Assembly (NCBI GenBank): GCA_014529385.2
Contig: CM043960.1
Span: forward strand, 74,311,410-74,375,409
Length of the DNA: 64,000 bases
Origin: Adiantum capillus-veneris
Taxonomy: Eukaryota > Streptophyta > Polypodiopsida > Polypodiales > Pteridaceae
Reading direction: 5' to 3'
Part shown: positions 1-10,897 of the stretch, piece after piece
How the letters are laid out: each line of letters starts with the position of its first letter
How positions within the stretch are numbered: position 1 is the stretch's first letter
Translations under genes and position numbers: made by a program
Notes under the pieces: model-generated
What the model saw: only the letters and a program-made list of their open reading frames with translations
The model's database searches: none
Told to the model about the DNA's origin: nothing

Positions 1-226
1 TTGACTTTACCAGAGTGTTCAAAAGGGGGTTATACCCTAATTTCAACTTAAAACAAGAGCATTAACACTCAAAGAAACCCAAAAAGACAAGTCGGAGTCC
101 AAGAAACGCAAAGAAGAGGAAATTTTGGATTCAGATCTTGTTTTTACATTCAAACCTGACAAAAACACTTGAAACTCAATTATAAACATTGGAAAAGGCT
201 TAAAACCAAGAATAGTCAAAATCTGA

Positions 227-262
227 GACAAAAGACATCATACGCGTATAATGTCTTTTGTC
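227..262. repeat. 36-bp near-perfect palindrome, copy 1
   Basis: The left arm begins GACAAAAGACAT, the right arm ends ATGTCTTTTGTC, and the centre is TACGCGTA. Only one symmetrical pair mismatches over 36 bp. As RNA it could form a long hairpin; as DNA, a cruciform or a dimeric protein site. Confidence 0.85.
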
Positions 263-354
263 ACATCCATTGCTTATTTTTGATATCTGACCTGACAAGA
301 TTGTTACAAGCACTGTAGAAAGCATAAATATCAAGTCTTGACCCAAATTGATGA

Positions 355-384
355 AAAAGACATCATACGTGTATGATGTCTTTT
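355..384. repeat. Near-palindrome, copy 2
   Basis: Two perfect 14-bp arms (AAAAGACATCATAC and its reverse complement) are separated by GT. The arms match copy 1, so this is a repeated element and not a chance palindrome. Confidence 0.85.
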
Positions 385-633
385 ACCTAATTTTGGACAT
401 ATTTTGATACTTTGCCAACACAGATCCATTGTAATAGCTGTCTAGAGGTTATATTTCAAGTTTCATCCCATTTGGATCATAATTGACCCAAAACAAGTCA
501 AAAGCGGAAAATTGCCAAGAAAAGCCTAAATTAGCCATAACTTGCTCAAACAGAGTTCAAACTGAATTTTGTGAGTGGAAAGAGCATAAGGGGCCTACTG
601 AGAGTGAGCATAACCAAAATAGTCTAAATCTGT

Positions 634-669
634 GAAAAAAAGACATCATACGCATATAATGTCTTTTTC
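634..669. repeat. Near-palindrome, copy 3
   Basis: This is the same AAAAAGACAT ... ATGTCTTTTT arrangement around a CATACGCATAT core, with slightly lower symmetry than copies 1 and 2. Confidence 0.8.
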
Positions 670-1044
670 AGCATAACTGCAACAAAATTCTCACTTGATG
701 AAACAGAAGTTGTCCAACTGACAAGATTAAACAATTGACCAAGTATCAGTCAGTTTGGATCAATTTTGACCACAAAAACTTGGGAAAACAAATTGCCTAG
801 ACGGAAAAGTTAAAGTCCTTTAGGGGAATTGATGAATTTGAGATCGGGCAGGAATCTCTAGAATAACCAACCAAAACAAGGGGAACAAGCAAGTGTCATA
901 TCAACCGAGGGAAGTGTAAACCAAAGTTGGGTGCAACCATTAGGGCCGATCTTTGAAGGAAGTGTTTCTGATACTTCTTCGGAGAGATCTTACGAGATTT
1001 TCACCGAACACTTGGAACACTTGAACCTGAACAACAGAGAAAAT

Positions 1045-4000
1045 ATGGCAGCAGGATCATCAAACCCTTCCACCACAATGAAGCTATTGTTCATAAAATA
1101 CCAGTACGAAAATGAGCAAGGTGCCAAGATCTACAAAGATGGAATGGACCGCTATTGTGTAAAGATAGAGGAGAGACCTAGTGAGTTCAAGGACTTAGTG
1201 CCTGTGAGCTATAGCGGAGATAGATATCTAGATGACGAGGGTACCATGTACTTGGTAGTCCTAAACCCTAAAATTGTGGACAAGTGGGGATTGATGGGCA
1301 CCAAAGCCAAAGTAGATGAAGAACTTGAGGAGAAAGCACCAATAATGAACTTCCCTGATGCGAGGTTAAGAAGAGAGAATGAAACTACAAGGATCAACAC
1401 TGATAACATCTATGTGGGGCTATACAAATATAATAATGGGGAGCAAGATCTCTATTATAGATGTGAAGAACCCTACACCGGAGAGTTGACAGACCAAAAA
1501 AGACTTTATGTCTTTACCTACACAGAGGGATCGTAAGTGAAAATTGCCGCTTACGACAAGTATGGGAGGCAATACTCAACAATGGGCAAGAAAGAATTAG
1601 AAGGATATACATACTTTGGGGGACCACTACATCAGTATTATGTTACTTCTAGCTCACAAAGACCAGCACCAACAAATGGAGGGCAAAACCCAATGACGAC
1701 AGGAGGACAAAGAACTCAGGCTGCTGACTCTTTCAGTCAACCTCAGTACTCGAAGCCCGGACCAATGGGATCATTACATTCCAGAGAGTCAATGGATACG
1801 AATCGAGGTAGTGCAGTTCCAATCCCCACATATACCACTCCAGGTCCAAGGTTCGAAGCGGAACCATCACATTTACCTCCTAGTAGTAGATTCAGGGCAG
1901 GGGAACCGACAAGGGTAACCCATGAAGTCCATGATGCTAGAGAAAGCTTTAGCCGGGACACAGGAGCAATGAGATTGGTAGCAGACCATAGACGTATGAG
2001 ACTATCTCAAGTAGTGAAGTGTATGCCAAAGAAGTATGGTGGTTCAGGAGATCCGTATGCCCATGTGTCACTCTTTAAGCAAGTCCTAAGAGCTGAGTAG
2101 ATAACAGATTTCCATACACAATACGAGGGATTTGGTCTTACTCTAGAAGGTACGGCATTGACATGGTTTCAACCACTGAACATAGGGGGATTCCATGACA
2201 TTGACCATTTGCTAAGAGAGCTTGCTGAGGAATTCTCAAAACGAGGGATTAAGCACAATACGGTCTCACAAATATATGCTTTTAAACAGAGAGAACACGA
2301 AAAAGTGAAGGAAGCTTCACTTCGCTTCAAACAATACATTGAGAGATTTCCAGTACGTGAACGACCACAAGATGACAGACTATCTGTTCTCTTTATTGAG
2401 GGACTGAGAAACGACACTCTCAAGAAGGACTTGCACTTGAAAGCTTGTACAAGTTTCGAGCAAGTAACGAGAGAAGCATTGTACTTAGTGGATAACTGTA
2501 CGGTTTATGGAGAGGTGTCAACGGATACAGATTTTGCATCCAGTAGCTCTTCCTCCGTAGAGAGCGAGACTACCACTAAAAAGAATGTTCAAACAACAAC
2601 CATGCCAAATGTAGAGCAAATGATAGAAGATGCTCTAAAAAGGATGGCACCATACCAAAAACCATTGCCAAAAACACTGAAATGGTGTGCTATTGAACAA
2701 AAAAGGACAAACCATCCAACAGAGGAGTGCTATTACAACAAAGGGTATGTAAGGGAGCGTCAGTATGCACCTCCTGCTCAATTAGCACCACCTCAAGTAC
2801 ATCCAGTACCTCGATACCCAACGGGAAATGTACCAGGACCTATGGGGATCGAAAGATCGCAACCGGTATTGGGACAACAACCGCCTTTACCAGGAGCAAG
2901 ACCAGTGGGCATTAGATATGCACCAACCTTAGAGAATCAGGAAGAACAAGCCTTAGTGCCTGCTCAAGCCTATTACGAAGAATCTGGTGCACACATGTCT
3001 CCAACTATGTATTACCCACCAAAAGAACCCAAACAACCAGAACCATGGGGCATGATTGTGAATGTTGGAATACCAACAGTTATAAGTGCTTCTGATGAAG
3101 AGAGATACAATTTGGACGCAAGAACATTGATGTTCATAGCTCATGGAGGGTTAACAGGACGAAGACTATCCTATCCACAAAGGACGAATCAAATGGGACC
3201 AAGACCAGCACTAGGACCCTGTTACAAGTGTGGAGGTGACCATCTGATGAATGTTTGTCCACATACGGAAATCATTAGAATTAACGCTTATTGCACTGAG
3301 TGTGGGGTTACTCACTTCATTGAGGATTGTTCAAAGAATCCAAACAAAGTGCAAAAGCCGACATTGAATATGCTAGAAACTATTCCTACCAGCAGTGGGT
3401 CTAAAAATGAAACTCTGATACCAACGCTAGTTGTTACTAGAGCTCAAGCTAAGAAAACCACTAGAGAACCTGAGAATGGAAAGTTAGCGACTGAAATGGT
3501 TAGTCCAGGACCGCGGAGTCAGAAAAACACATGGAAATCTAGAAAAGCACGCATGAAGTTGAGAAAAGAACGTGAAGACGCTATTCTAGCTGAGGAACTA
3601 AAGCGAACTAAAGATAGATTAGAAAAACGTGAGAGTCAAAACGGGAAACGAAAGATGAGTCCGGAAAGAACGAAACAAAAGAGTATCAAAGAAACAACGA
3701 CCTTAAGCTCAGGGGGATCAGTGCTAGTCGACAAAGTACACGAACCATTGGACGCACTGATGAGAGCTTACGAAGCTAGGTTAAAGAACAACCAAACACA
3801 AGAACAGAGGTGGATGACATACCCAAACGCGGAATTGGAAAAGCAGAGACTTGAAATGTGCCAGAGAATGATCGAGACTGCACAAGCCTTATTAGAACCA
3901 CCAAAAGAAACAATGAATTGTGGAATGGAAAACCCAATTCAGCAAGAGACTATTGTTTCACGGGTAGCTGGAAAGACTCCCAGTGCACAAAAGCCTGGAA

Positions 4001-5700
4001 ATACACACAAGGATGACCGCATAGTGTTGAACACAACCGATCGGGAGATAGACAGTTTTCATCCAGTCATACAGAGGTCTTACGGAAGAGATGAGGATTA
4101 CAATGAATTTTGGAAACAAGTGAGTGAGGCAAACTTTGTAAACGAGCTAAGTTGCCAAGCTAATCAGACAAATTGGGAAAAGGACATCAGGAATCCTCCC
4201 ATAGTGGAATTTGAGGCAGGATCTCAAGTGGACTTGGATCTGCAATCTTACTGGGGAGATGGGGGCTCTGTTAGAACAATGGAGAGCAAACCTCATTCAC
4301 TGAATACCTTACCTTCATACTTAGGAGAGTATGAAGCAAAATCCGAGATTAGAGCACTTCCGTCACGAAGAATCTCATAAGAAAAAGTCATGGACTCGCA
4401 ACGATTGATAGAGATCTTGTCAACACCAGTGACATGCACTATCACTCTAGCTGAGCTTTTGAGGCTAAGACCACATATGTGGACCACTGTAGGAAAATTC
4501 TTGGAGAAATTTGGGGTAAAAGACCCAACATGAAGACTGCAAGAGGGTATACAAGAGCTGAGTAAACCACAAAAGAACGCTAAGCCTGTACCCTTAAACA
4601 AGGTCGGAGAGTATTGCGATGGTGAAGAGGGGAATACAACCTTACCAGTTGAATTCCAAGGAGTGAAGACGATGGCAATACTAGACAGCGGAGCTGGGGT
4701 AGCCATTGCTACAAAAGAAATCAGGAAAAAATGGGGGAAACCAGCAATAAGGAAGACTAGGTTGAAACTCCAATTAGCAGATGGACACATGGAGAAACCT
4801 ATGGGGTTATTAGAGAAAGTCGTAGTGACTTCTTGCGGCATTGAATACGAACATACTTTTGCTATTGTCGATTTTGGCAAGGAGAATAACTATGATATCA
4901 TATTGGGAAGACCATTCATGAGACAGTTGAAAATGGTCCAGGATTGGGGCTACGATCACATATACCTGAGAAATATGGAAACCACTACACGTGTGAACCT
5001 GAAAGAACATAGCTACAAAGATGTGAATCGAACACCGGTGGAGGAGTTTGATTCTGCTACTTTGGCGGGATCCGAATTTCCAGCTTGGTTAGGTAAACCC
5101 AAGGAGTTATGGATGTGTGGAGCCTCGAAATGTGGAAGTCTGAAACGAGAAGAATGTGTTTTAGAAAGGGCTATCGAAGACGAAGCTTATATAGGAGAAC
5201 CCTTTCTAGAGGACACGCTTGAACCATTAGAATGGACACACATTCTAGCAACCCTAGATATTTGTGCAATTCCGGATGGTCCCACAACGAAATTTTGCGA
5301 CAAGGACGGGTACGACATGGTTCCGTACTTCATGCTGAGAACTACACTCGAAAAAGAAACTGATAGAATAGATGACTTGGAAAAGCTAGACGAGCTTCGC
5401 CTAAAAGCAGTAGCTTCTATCTACGCTCAAAAAAGGCGACAAAAAGAATTTTTTGATAAGCATGTGCGGACTAAAGAGTTTAAGGTTGGGGACTATGCCC
5501 TAGTTTACACTCTGAAACAGCATGCTAAGAAGCTTAAAAAGCGAGGGATGGGACCTCTGGTGATTAAAGATCTATCACCAAGTGGAGCCGTCAAGCTTGC
5601 TACATTAGACGGAGAAGAAATGCCCAATTGGATTAGTGGATGGAAAACTTTACGAGTTTCCATCATGAAGCAATTCCTTGCAAGCGATGCAAAGGACAAA
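1045..5700 (+). pseudogene. Element A gag-protease polyprotein with integrase C-terminal tail
   Basis: One frame runs from ATG 1045 to the junction near 5700 with no frameshift, broken only by stops at 1534 (TAA), 2098 (TAG), 4378 (TAA) and 4531 (TGA). In order: an unusual N-terminal extension of about 320 residues without recognised domain; a gag capsid-like region (about 2020-2520, with a TWFQPL core); two zinc knuckles of the variant form CX2CX3HX4C (3220-3258 and 3292-3330); a basic, charged linker; an aspartic protease with DSGAG at 4684-4698 and ILGRPFM downstream; and about 5380-5690, which resembles the integrase C-terminal region (DKH ... VGDYALVY ... GPL). Reverse transcriptase, RNase H and the integrase core are absent. 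The frame runs without interruption into the gag of the neighbouring element, which I take as chance at a deletion junction. Confidence 0.75.
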
Positions 5701-5702
5701 GT

Positions 5703-7056
5703 GCTCACCAAATGGTGGAGTTTGAGGCTTCTTACTCATGAGTTTATCAACAAATATGTGGACAAGTTTTGGGATTTACATCTCAAGGCTACTGGCTTTC
5801 AAAACATAGACTTCGCCAAGCAAGGACAACAATTTTGTGCGGGATTACCTGAAGAAATGGCCGAGTATGTCAACTCCCAACCGCCTGGTTCTATCACCAA
5901 AGTAATCCACCACACCATGGTTGCTTCCCGCATCAATTTCCAACAAGGGTCTAGACGAAATGTCAAACCCATGGAAAACAAAGACAAAAATGATGCAAAG
6001 GGAAAAACCAATGCCCAAACTTCTTCCCAAGGCACTTCCTACAACAACAACAATAGGTACAAGGAGAAGTGAGTTTACAAAGGTAAAAACAAACTCTCTC
6101 ATGAAGAGCTTGAAGCTTTTTGCAAGGACCATAAGTGTTTTTAGTGTGGGGAGCAAGGACATGGCTATCGTTCTTGCCCCAAGAGAAATGCTCACAATGA
6201 GACTCCTAGGGCTTCCACCATTGAAGCTCCAAAAGAGGATGCTCATTGCAAAGGATCATCTCTCTCCTTATGCTTGGGGAAAGGTAAGGGAGCATGACGC
6301 CTTCATCTTGTTTGACCCTGGCTTTACTCACAAATTCATATCAACGGAGTTGGCCACCAAGCTGGGCATTCAAGCTTTTGAGATGGGAGATATTGTAATG
6401 GCTGACACATCTTTCAAGGGACAGCAAGCCTCCGTTACTCCCTTGATTGGGAAGTTGAGGCTTCATGTCCAAAGCTATGTTGACAAAGAAGACTTTTTCA
6501 TCTCTCCTCTCCAACATGAGGATGCTATCCTAGGGGCACCATGGTTTGATGGCATAGCTAACATAAAGTTCCCTGAGAGGAGAATATACTTCACCTATAG
6601 GGGAAAGAACATGTATATAGATGCTAATGAGTCTGGTCGTACTATACCACTTGTAAATCCTCTTGCCCTTGATAAATCAATGAAGAGCTCAGTTTTTGCG
6701 TACATGATTTTTATCAAAGAGTCCCTAAAAGGTCCTAATGTTTCATCAAAGGTGAATGGCAGGAATCAAGAAGAGTTAGACTTGTCTACCTTTCAAAAAG
6801 GATTCCAAGATGTGTTCATCGATGATATCCCTAAGGACTTACCTGCAAAACGAGGGGATGATGACCATCAAATTGAGCTCCTATTAGAAAGCTCACTACC
6901 TAACAAACCTCCTTATCAAGTTTCCCAAGCTCAACAAGAGGAGATCATGATGCAAGTACAAAAATTGGTAGACAAAGGGATGGTGAGGCCTAGTTCCTCT
7001 CCCTTTTGTTCTCCAGTCCTTTTGGTGCAAAAGAAAAATGGAACATACCCCATTTG
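5703..7056 (+). pseudogene. CHR gag, protease and reverse transcriptase N-terminal part
   Basis: The gag C-terminal half (5703-6072) contains FWDLHLKATGF and HHTMVASRINF and stops at 6070-6072. A zinc knuckle follows at 6136-6177 with an in-frame TAG (6142) directly before its second cysteine. The reading frame shifts by one base near 6265. The protease follows with DPG at 6314-6322, where Ser/Thr is expected in the active-site triad. The start of reverse transcriptase (about 6800-7056) contains FCSPVLLVQKKNGTYPIC and is cut by the insertion of element B. Defects: 5' truncation, two stops, one frameshift and a substituted protease motif. Confidence 0.85.
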
Positions 7057-7283
7057 TGTTACCATATACATGTGGTAGTGATGTGTGTGAACACACTAGG
7101 ACCGCGGCGGCATTTTTTCCCTCTTTAGGAGGTTTTTTTCCCCGTGCATTGTATATACGCCCATCACTCTAGGGCTATCTATTTTTCCATTGCACAGTAA
7201 GTAACACTCTCTCTATTGTGTGCCTTGAGCTTCCTTTGTCTTCTCCAAGCTGTATGCGTTTCTCTGCAACCCTAATTCCAACA
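7057..7283 (+). repeat. Element B 5' LTR
   Basis: It is 227 bp with TG...CA ends, starting TGTTACCATATACATG and ending AATTCCAACA. The same sequence is found in two pieces at 33870-33945 and 58382-58536. The word TGTATATACGCC lies near its middle and may serve as a TATA region. Confidence 0.9.
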
Positions 7284-7285
7284 AT

Positions 7286-7298
7286 TGGTATAAGAGCA
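7286..7298 (+). promoter_or_regulatory. Element B primer binding site (initiator tRNA-Met type)
   Basis: TGGTATAAGAGCA starts 2-3 bases after the LTR and differs by one base from the perfect TGGTATCAGAGC sites of E and F. Confidence 0.8.
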
Positions 7299-7645
7299 AA
7301 TTGCATCCTCCCGGGCTTAGTGGCGAGCTGCTCAAACACACGCCTGTTCATTTTCTCCGATTTTAGTGAGCTTTGGCGAGGATTCGCAGGTCAACAAATT
7401 TTTTGGGATAGCTCGTAGAGCTTAGTCTGCTCAAAATTTTTATTCGGTCTCATTTCGGTCTCCACTTCCACTACAAGCATTGCTGTACAGGCTATTTTAT
7501 CATTTTGTGTAGAGTTTCTGTCAGTGCCATTTTTTGCATAACATGTGCCTTACACTCTTCTATGGTTTGTGATATATAGCACTTGTTGTTCCCACTTTGT
7601 TTCTCCTCTTTTCTGACAGTTTTCACATCAGGTGCAACATTTACC

Positions 7646-8164
7646 ATGGTTGACAACAACACATATGTGTTCAAGATATTTGCTACTGAGGACAGGTTGG
7701 ATGGGGACAAATACCCTATGTGGGCTTACATGATGCAACATGTTCTTGTGCCAAAGGGCATATGGAATATTGTGCAGGGCATTGATGTACGTCCTGGTTC
7801 TGAGGATGCAGGCGATGTTGAGGATGTTGCAGGTCTTGTTGCAACATTGTTGTTATTAGAGTTGTTTTGCCTACGACAGAACAATCTCATTGGGATGTAA
7901 AGGATGCGTAGGCTCATGCATTGATTGCATTGTCTGTGAAGCGCACCATTGTTCCTCACATTTGTTCAATAAAATCTGCAAAACAAGCTTGGGATATTTT
8001 GGATGGTCTTAATAAAAAGACGCAATGAGGCTAAAATTGCTTTGCTACGTAAAGAGCTGGAGTCGAAGATTATGCATGAGGAAGATGATATGGACACTTT
8101 TTTTTGCTAGTGTCAAGGATATCAATGAGCAACTTATTTATGCAGGTGAAGTCATTTCAGATAG
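7646..8164 (+). pseudogene. Element B gag, 5' part
   Basis: ATG 7646 opens a Copia gag (UBN2-like) with LDGDKYPMWAYMMQHVL and a WDILDGL segment. A frameshift near 7860 and a TAG near 7911 break it, and a further frameshift lies near 8025. It is cut at 8164 by element C. The sequence resumes at 24818 after the ATAG target duplication and joins in frame. The 7299-7645 leader between primer site and ATG shows no coding signal. Confidence 0.8.
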
Positions 8165-8309
8165 TGAGGCGGTCCGGGGCGGGCAACAAGAAGAGCAACC
8201 TCTAGACACCCTTCAAGGCTCCCGTGCTGCTCAATGGGGCTGGGGCACAACACAACACAAACCAAAACAACAAACCCACAGCCAAATCCCAACTACACAA
8301 GGGGCACCA

Positions 8310-8331
8310 CCTAGTTTAAGAGCGAACTAGG
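8310..8331 (-). promoter_or_regulatory. U5 hairpin of element C (3' LTR)
   Basis: CCTAGTT, an 8-nt loop, then AACTAGG make a 7-bp stem. The same element is at 22228-22249. The homologous positions in D and G have CCTAGC/GCTAGG, so the inner pairs changed together. Confidence 0.6.
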
Positions 8332-8432
8332 ATGCAAAAGAGGAGAATTGTTAGAGCAACCCACAAACAAGCAAGGAATTTACACTAACCCTAACACCAA
8401 TGGAACACTCTCACACACTAAAACACGAGAGG

Positions 8433-8434
<2 letters not shown>

Positions 8435-8496
<62 letters not shown>
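8435..8496. repeat. (GA)n microsatellite in C LTR
   Basis: A nearly pure GA run in the U5-side part of the LTR. The matching run in the partner LTR (22345-22422) is longer. Confidence 0.95.
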
Positions 8497-8499
<3 letters not shown>

Positions 8500-9448
8500 T
8501 GCTCCGGCTGCTTTGAAACGTATCGGCAATGATCAAGCAAACACAACTATATATTTAAGAAAGAGAGAGAAAGGGGGAGGGGGTGCTTGTTGCATTAATA
8601 CCTTCTTACAAATTTGTCATGACAAATCAAAGTGAGATTAGTATTTGTTCAACATAGCTTGCGTAAATTTCACCACAACACATCACAAGAAAAGCCACCC
8701 CAATCACTATCTTAAGGCCAGGGGAGTCCTCTCCACCCTGTCGCCCTCTTACAGTATGTAGGATTTATGGCTAGATTGATGACAACACCAGAGACAAACT
8801 ATCAAGAACTTAACAAAAAACACCAAGACACTTACGCATCATTGTTGTCCATTACTTCACGTTGGAAGGGAGACAAAGTATCCAAGCTTAGTCCAAATCC
8901 ACCCTCCTTGATTCAGCAAATGTTGGGCTTACACTAGTAGGAGAAATGATAGATTTCCTACTCTCAATTGAATGATCACTCTCTCTCTTACAATGGCATA
9001 GAGTTCCTTGCTAATCCCCTATTACAACACATGCACATGCATAAGACAATGAGCTTCTACTCAAGAGCTCCTTCTAAAGAGGTTGAGCTTGGCTTCTCAA
9101 GCTATAGCATAGTGCTCTTGCTTATGGCTCCCCCTGTTTATGCTAGCTACACCCTCCTTTTATAGCAATTTTGAAGGCTAGGGTTACTCCTCTAACCATG
9201 GTTCGGTTAGATTTTCAGCAATTTATCTAATTTCTTTTGCTTGGAATTTTCAAGAAGTTGGTGGGGAAAGAGAGAGGAGAGAAATGGAGATGATAGGACT
9301 TTTCATAGTGGGTTAGTGTTAGTAGAGTTAGTATTAATTTACAAATGGAATTGGATATTTACAATGGGAGTATCCATGTAGGATACAAATAAGGAAGAAA
9401 AACTCTTAAGAGGTAAGAAAAGGTGGATTTCTTACAAGGTTGATGCTC

Positions 9449-9505
9449 CACGTGTCTTGAGTAGGGCCAATTTTGACGCTTGTTGACGGTCCACTAGCTT
9501 TGACG
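9449..9505. promoter_or_regulatory. G-box and three TGACG words in C LTR
   Basis: CACGTG lies near 9449, and TGACG occurs at 9474, 9484 and 9501. Paired TGACG words form the known as-1-type site of TGA bZIP factors. In the partner LTR the G-box has become CAAGTG and the first TGACG has become TGACA. Activity is inference. Confidence 0.35.
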
Positions 9506-10880
9506 GTACATTTTTTCTCCACTCTTGACCTTCCTTGAGAGACAAGGTAATTGAAGCTGAGTAATCAACCGCCATGATGCTGTCTTTTAAGAGAAGAGAC
9601 TGAATTTTGTGGTTTTTTTGAAAGATATGGGTAATTTGGAGGAGGAAAAATGAGACTAGGTGGTCAATTTTGGAATGGAATTGTGTGTGGGAGGTATAAG
9701 TTCACCATGGTTTCTCTTATTCTTCAAGGTTGAGGAGAAGGTGAGTAGGGTGCAGACAGGAGGGGTGAGAGTGGTGGGGATGATGAGTGGAGAAGTGTGT
9801 GTGAAAGAGGAAAATGATAAAGTGGAAGAGAGAGTGTGGCTGCATAACATGGGAAAATTGGGGTCCACTAATAAAATCATAGCTCACAACTCGTAGCTCA
9901 AAAAAATATGAAAAAATTTGAAGCAAAATTTCAGCCCACGAGCTACAAATTTTTTTTGTATCACCTTTTCAAATTCGGAGAGCAAGTGAACTTTAAAAAT
10001 TCAGCAAAACGGACCGTTTTTTTCCACTGCACAAGGTCCTTGTGGGGTCCTTCTTTGAATGATTCTTTTGAATACCTCCAAGAGTGAGCTCTCCATAGTG
10101 CATGTATGCATGCCACCTACCCTTGACCTTATTTGGTAGGTCTATAATTGAAGATATTATTGAGATCATGATATAAGTGAATAGTACAACTAAGAAAATC
10201 AAATATTGAGGGGTCTAAAAAATATGTACATGTCAAATATAAATAATATAAGTGGAAAAAATTTAAAGGGGTCAAAAGAAATCTCTCTCATTATGAGGCT
10301 ACCATAAAAAGATAAATATTTTTGGTGTTCTATTTTTTTAGAAAAAAAAACAAAATAGATGTAGGAAGGGAAAAATCACAATAGTGAAAAAATATACACA
10401 TAAATAAAACTAGTTTTTTTGGATTTTTGTTGGGGTGGAGTTACACCAAATATCAGAGAAGCTTACATGAAAATATTTCTATATGGAAGAAAGAGTATGA
10501 AAAATGGTAAGAAAAATTGTGGTAATGGTGAGGCAATGTACAAAGCATAAATAACACACACCTAGGTAGAAATATTTAAATAAATACCAAAATAATTATG
10601 AAAAAATCTTTTATTTAGGCCCTATATACAAAGAAATATTTACATACTCATGGGCCATAATATACTTATATTTTTTATATTTTTTATATTTTTGGCTCAG
10701 CTAGCCCAATGACTAGCTAATTGAGGGTTTTTTATTTCAGTAAGCAGATATAGGAAAAGTCCCCTAACTCACACGCACCTATATACAGTGAAAGGGTGAG
10801 GGTAACCACAGTGTTTGAGTGATTTGATAGGGTGAGGTAGCTTACTATGGCCACTATGGAAAGACAAAAAACGGCTATCA

Positions 10881-10897
10881 TTAGCCCTCCCCCAGGA
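10881..10897 (-). promoter_or_regulatory. Element C polypurine tract
   Basis: On the minus strand CTGGGGGAGGGCTAA directly precedes the 3' LTR. The same GGGAGGGCTAA or GGGAGAGGGCTAA tract is found in G and D. Confidence 0.8.

Larger units (their letters stand above)
1..930 (+). other. Non-coding leader or LTR portion of element A
   Basis: No coding sequence is supported here. The stretch is AT-rich and holds three imperfect copies of a unit containing a near-palindrome (227-262, 355-384, 634-669). Copies one and three share flanking words: AATAGTC/AATCTG upstream and CTGACAAGATT downstream. It probably represents LTR and/or 5' leader of element A. No convincing primer binding site was found. 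Confidence 0.5.
1..5700 (+). mobile_element. Element A: decayed Gypsy-type retroelement, gag-protease with integrase tail
   Basis: A long single reading frame encodes an N-terminal extension, a retrotransposon gag domain, two zinc knuckles, an aspartic protease and a segment resembling the C-terminal end of integrase. No reverse transcriptase or RNase H is visible between protease and integrase tail. No LTR could be delimited: the left end runs off the window and the right end meets a different Gypsy element near 5700 (uncertain by about 50 bp). Family placement beyond Ty3/Gypsy-like is inference. Confidence 0.75.
8165..10880 (-). repeat. Element C LTR (3' LTR in sense)
   Basis: About 2716 bp, starting TGAGGCGGTCCGG and ending ACGGCTATCA on the plus strand. 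It is closely similar to 22083-24813, differing mainly in (GA)n length and scattered substitutions. It contains the conserved U5 hairpin, a GA microsatellite and a cluster of TGACG words. No gene is seen in it. Confidence 0.9.

Noticed and set aside
227-669. Possible CRISPR-like array
   Set aside because: The three palindromes are unequally spaced and imperfect, and lie in the leader of a plant retroelement.
5380-5690. Element A tail as an independent host gene
   Set aside because: It is in frame with gag-protease and has the layout of an integrase C-terminus.
7057-7283. LTR of B as part of CHR
   Set aside because: The primer site is of the initiator-Met type and the following gag is Copia. 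Removing the whole B element restores CHR reverse transcriptase codons.
8348-8635. ORF with an Arg-Glu repeat
   Set aside because: It is the (GA)n run of the C LTR.
9656-9896. ORFs on both strands of about 75 residues, repeated at 23582-23822
   Set aside because: They are conserved only because the two LTRs of C are copies of each other. The changes between them do not favour either frame.
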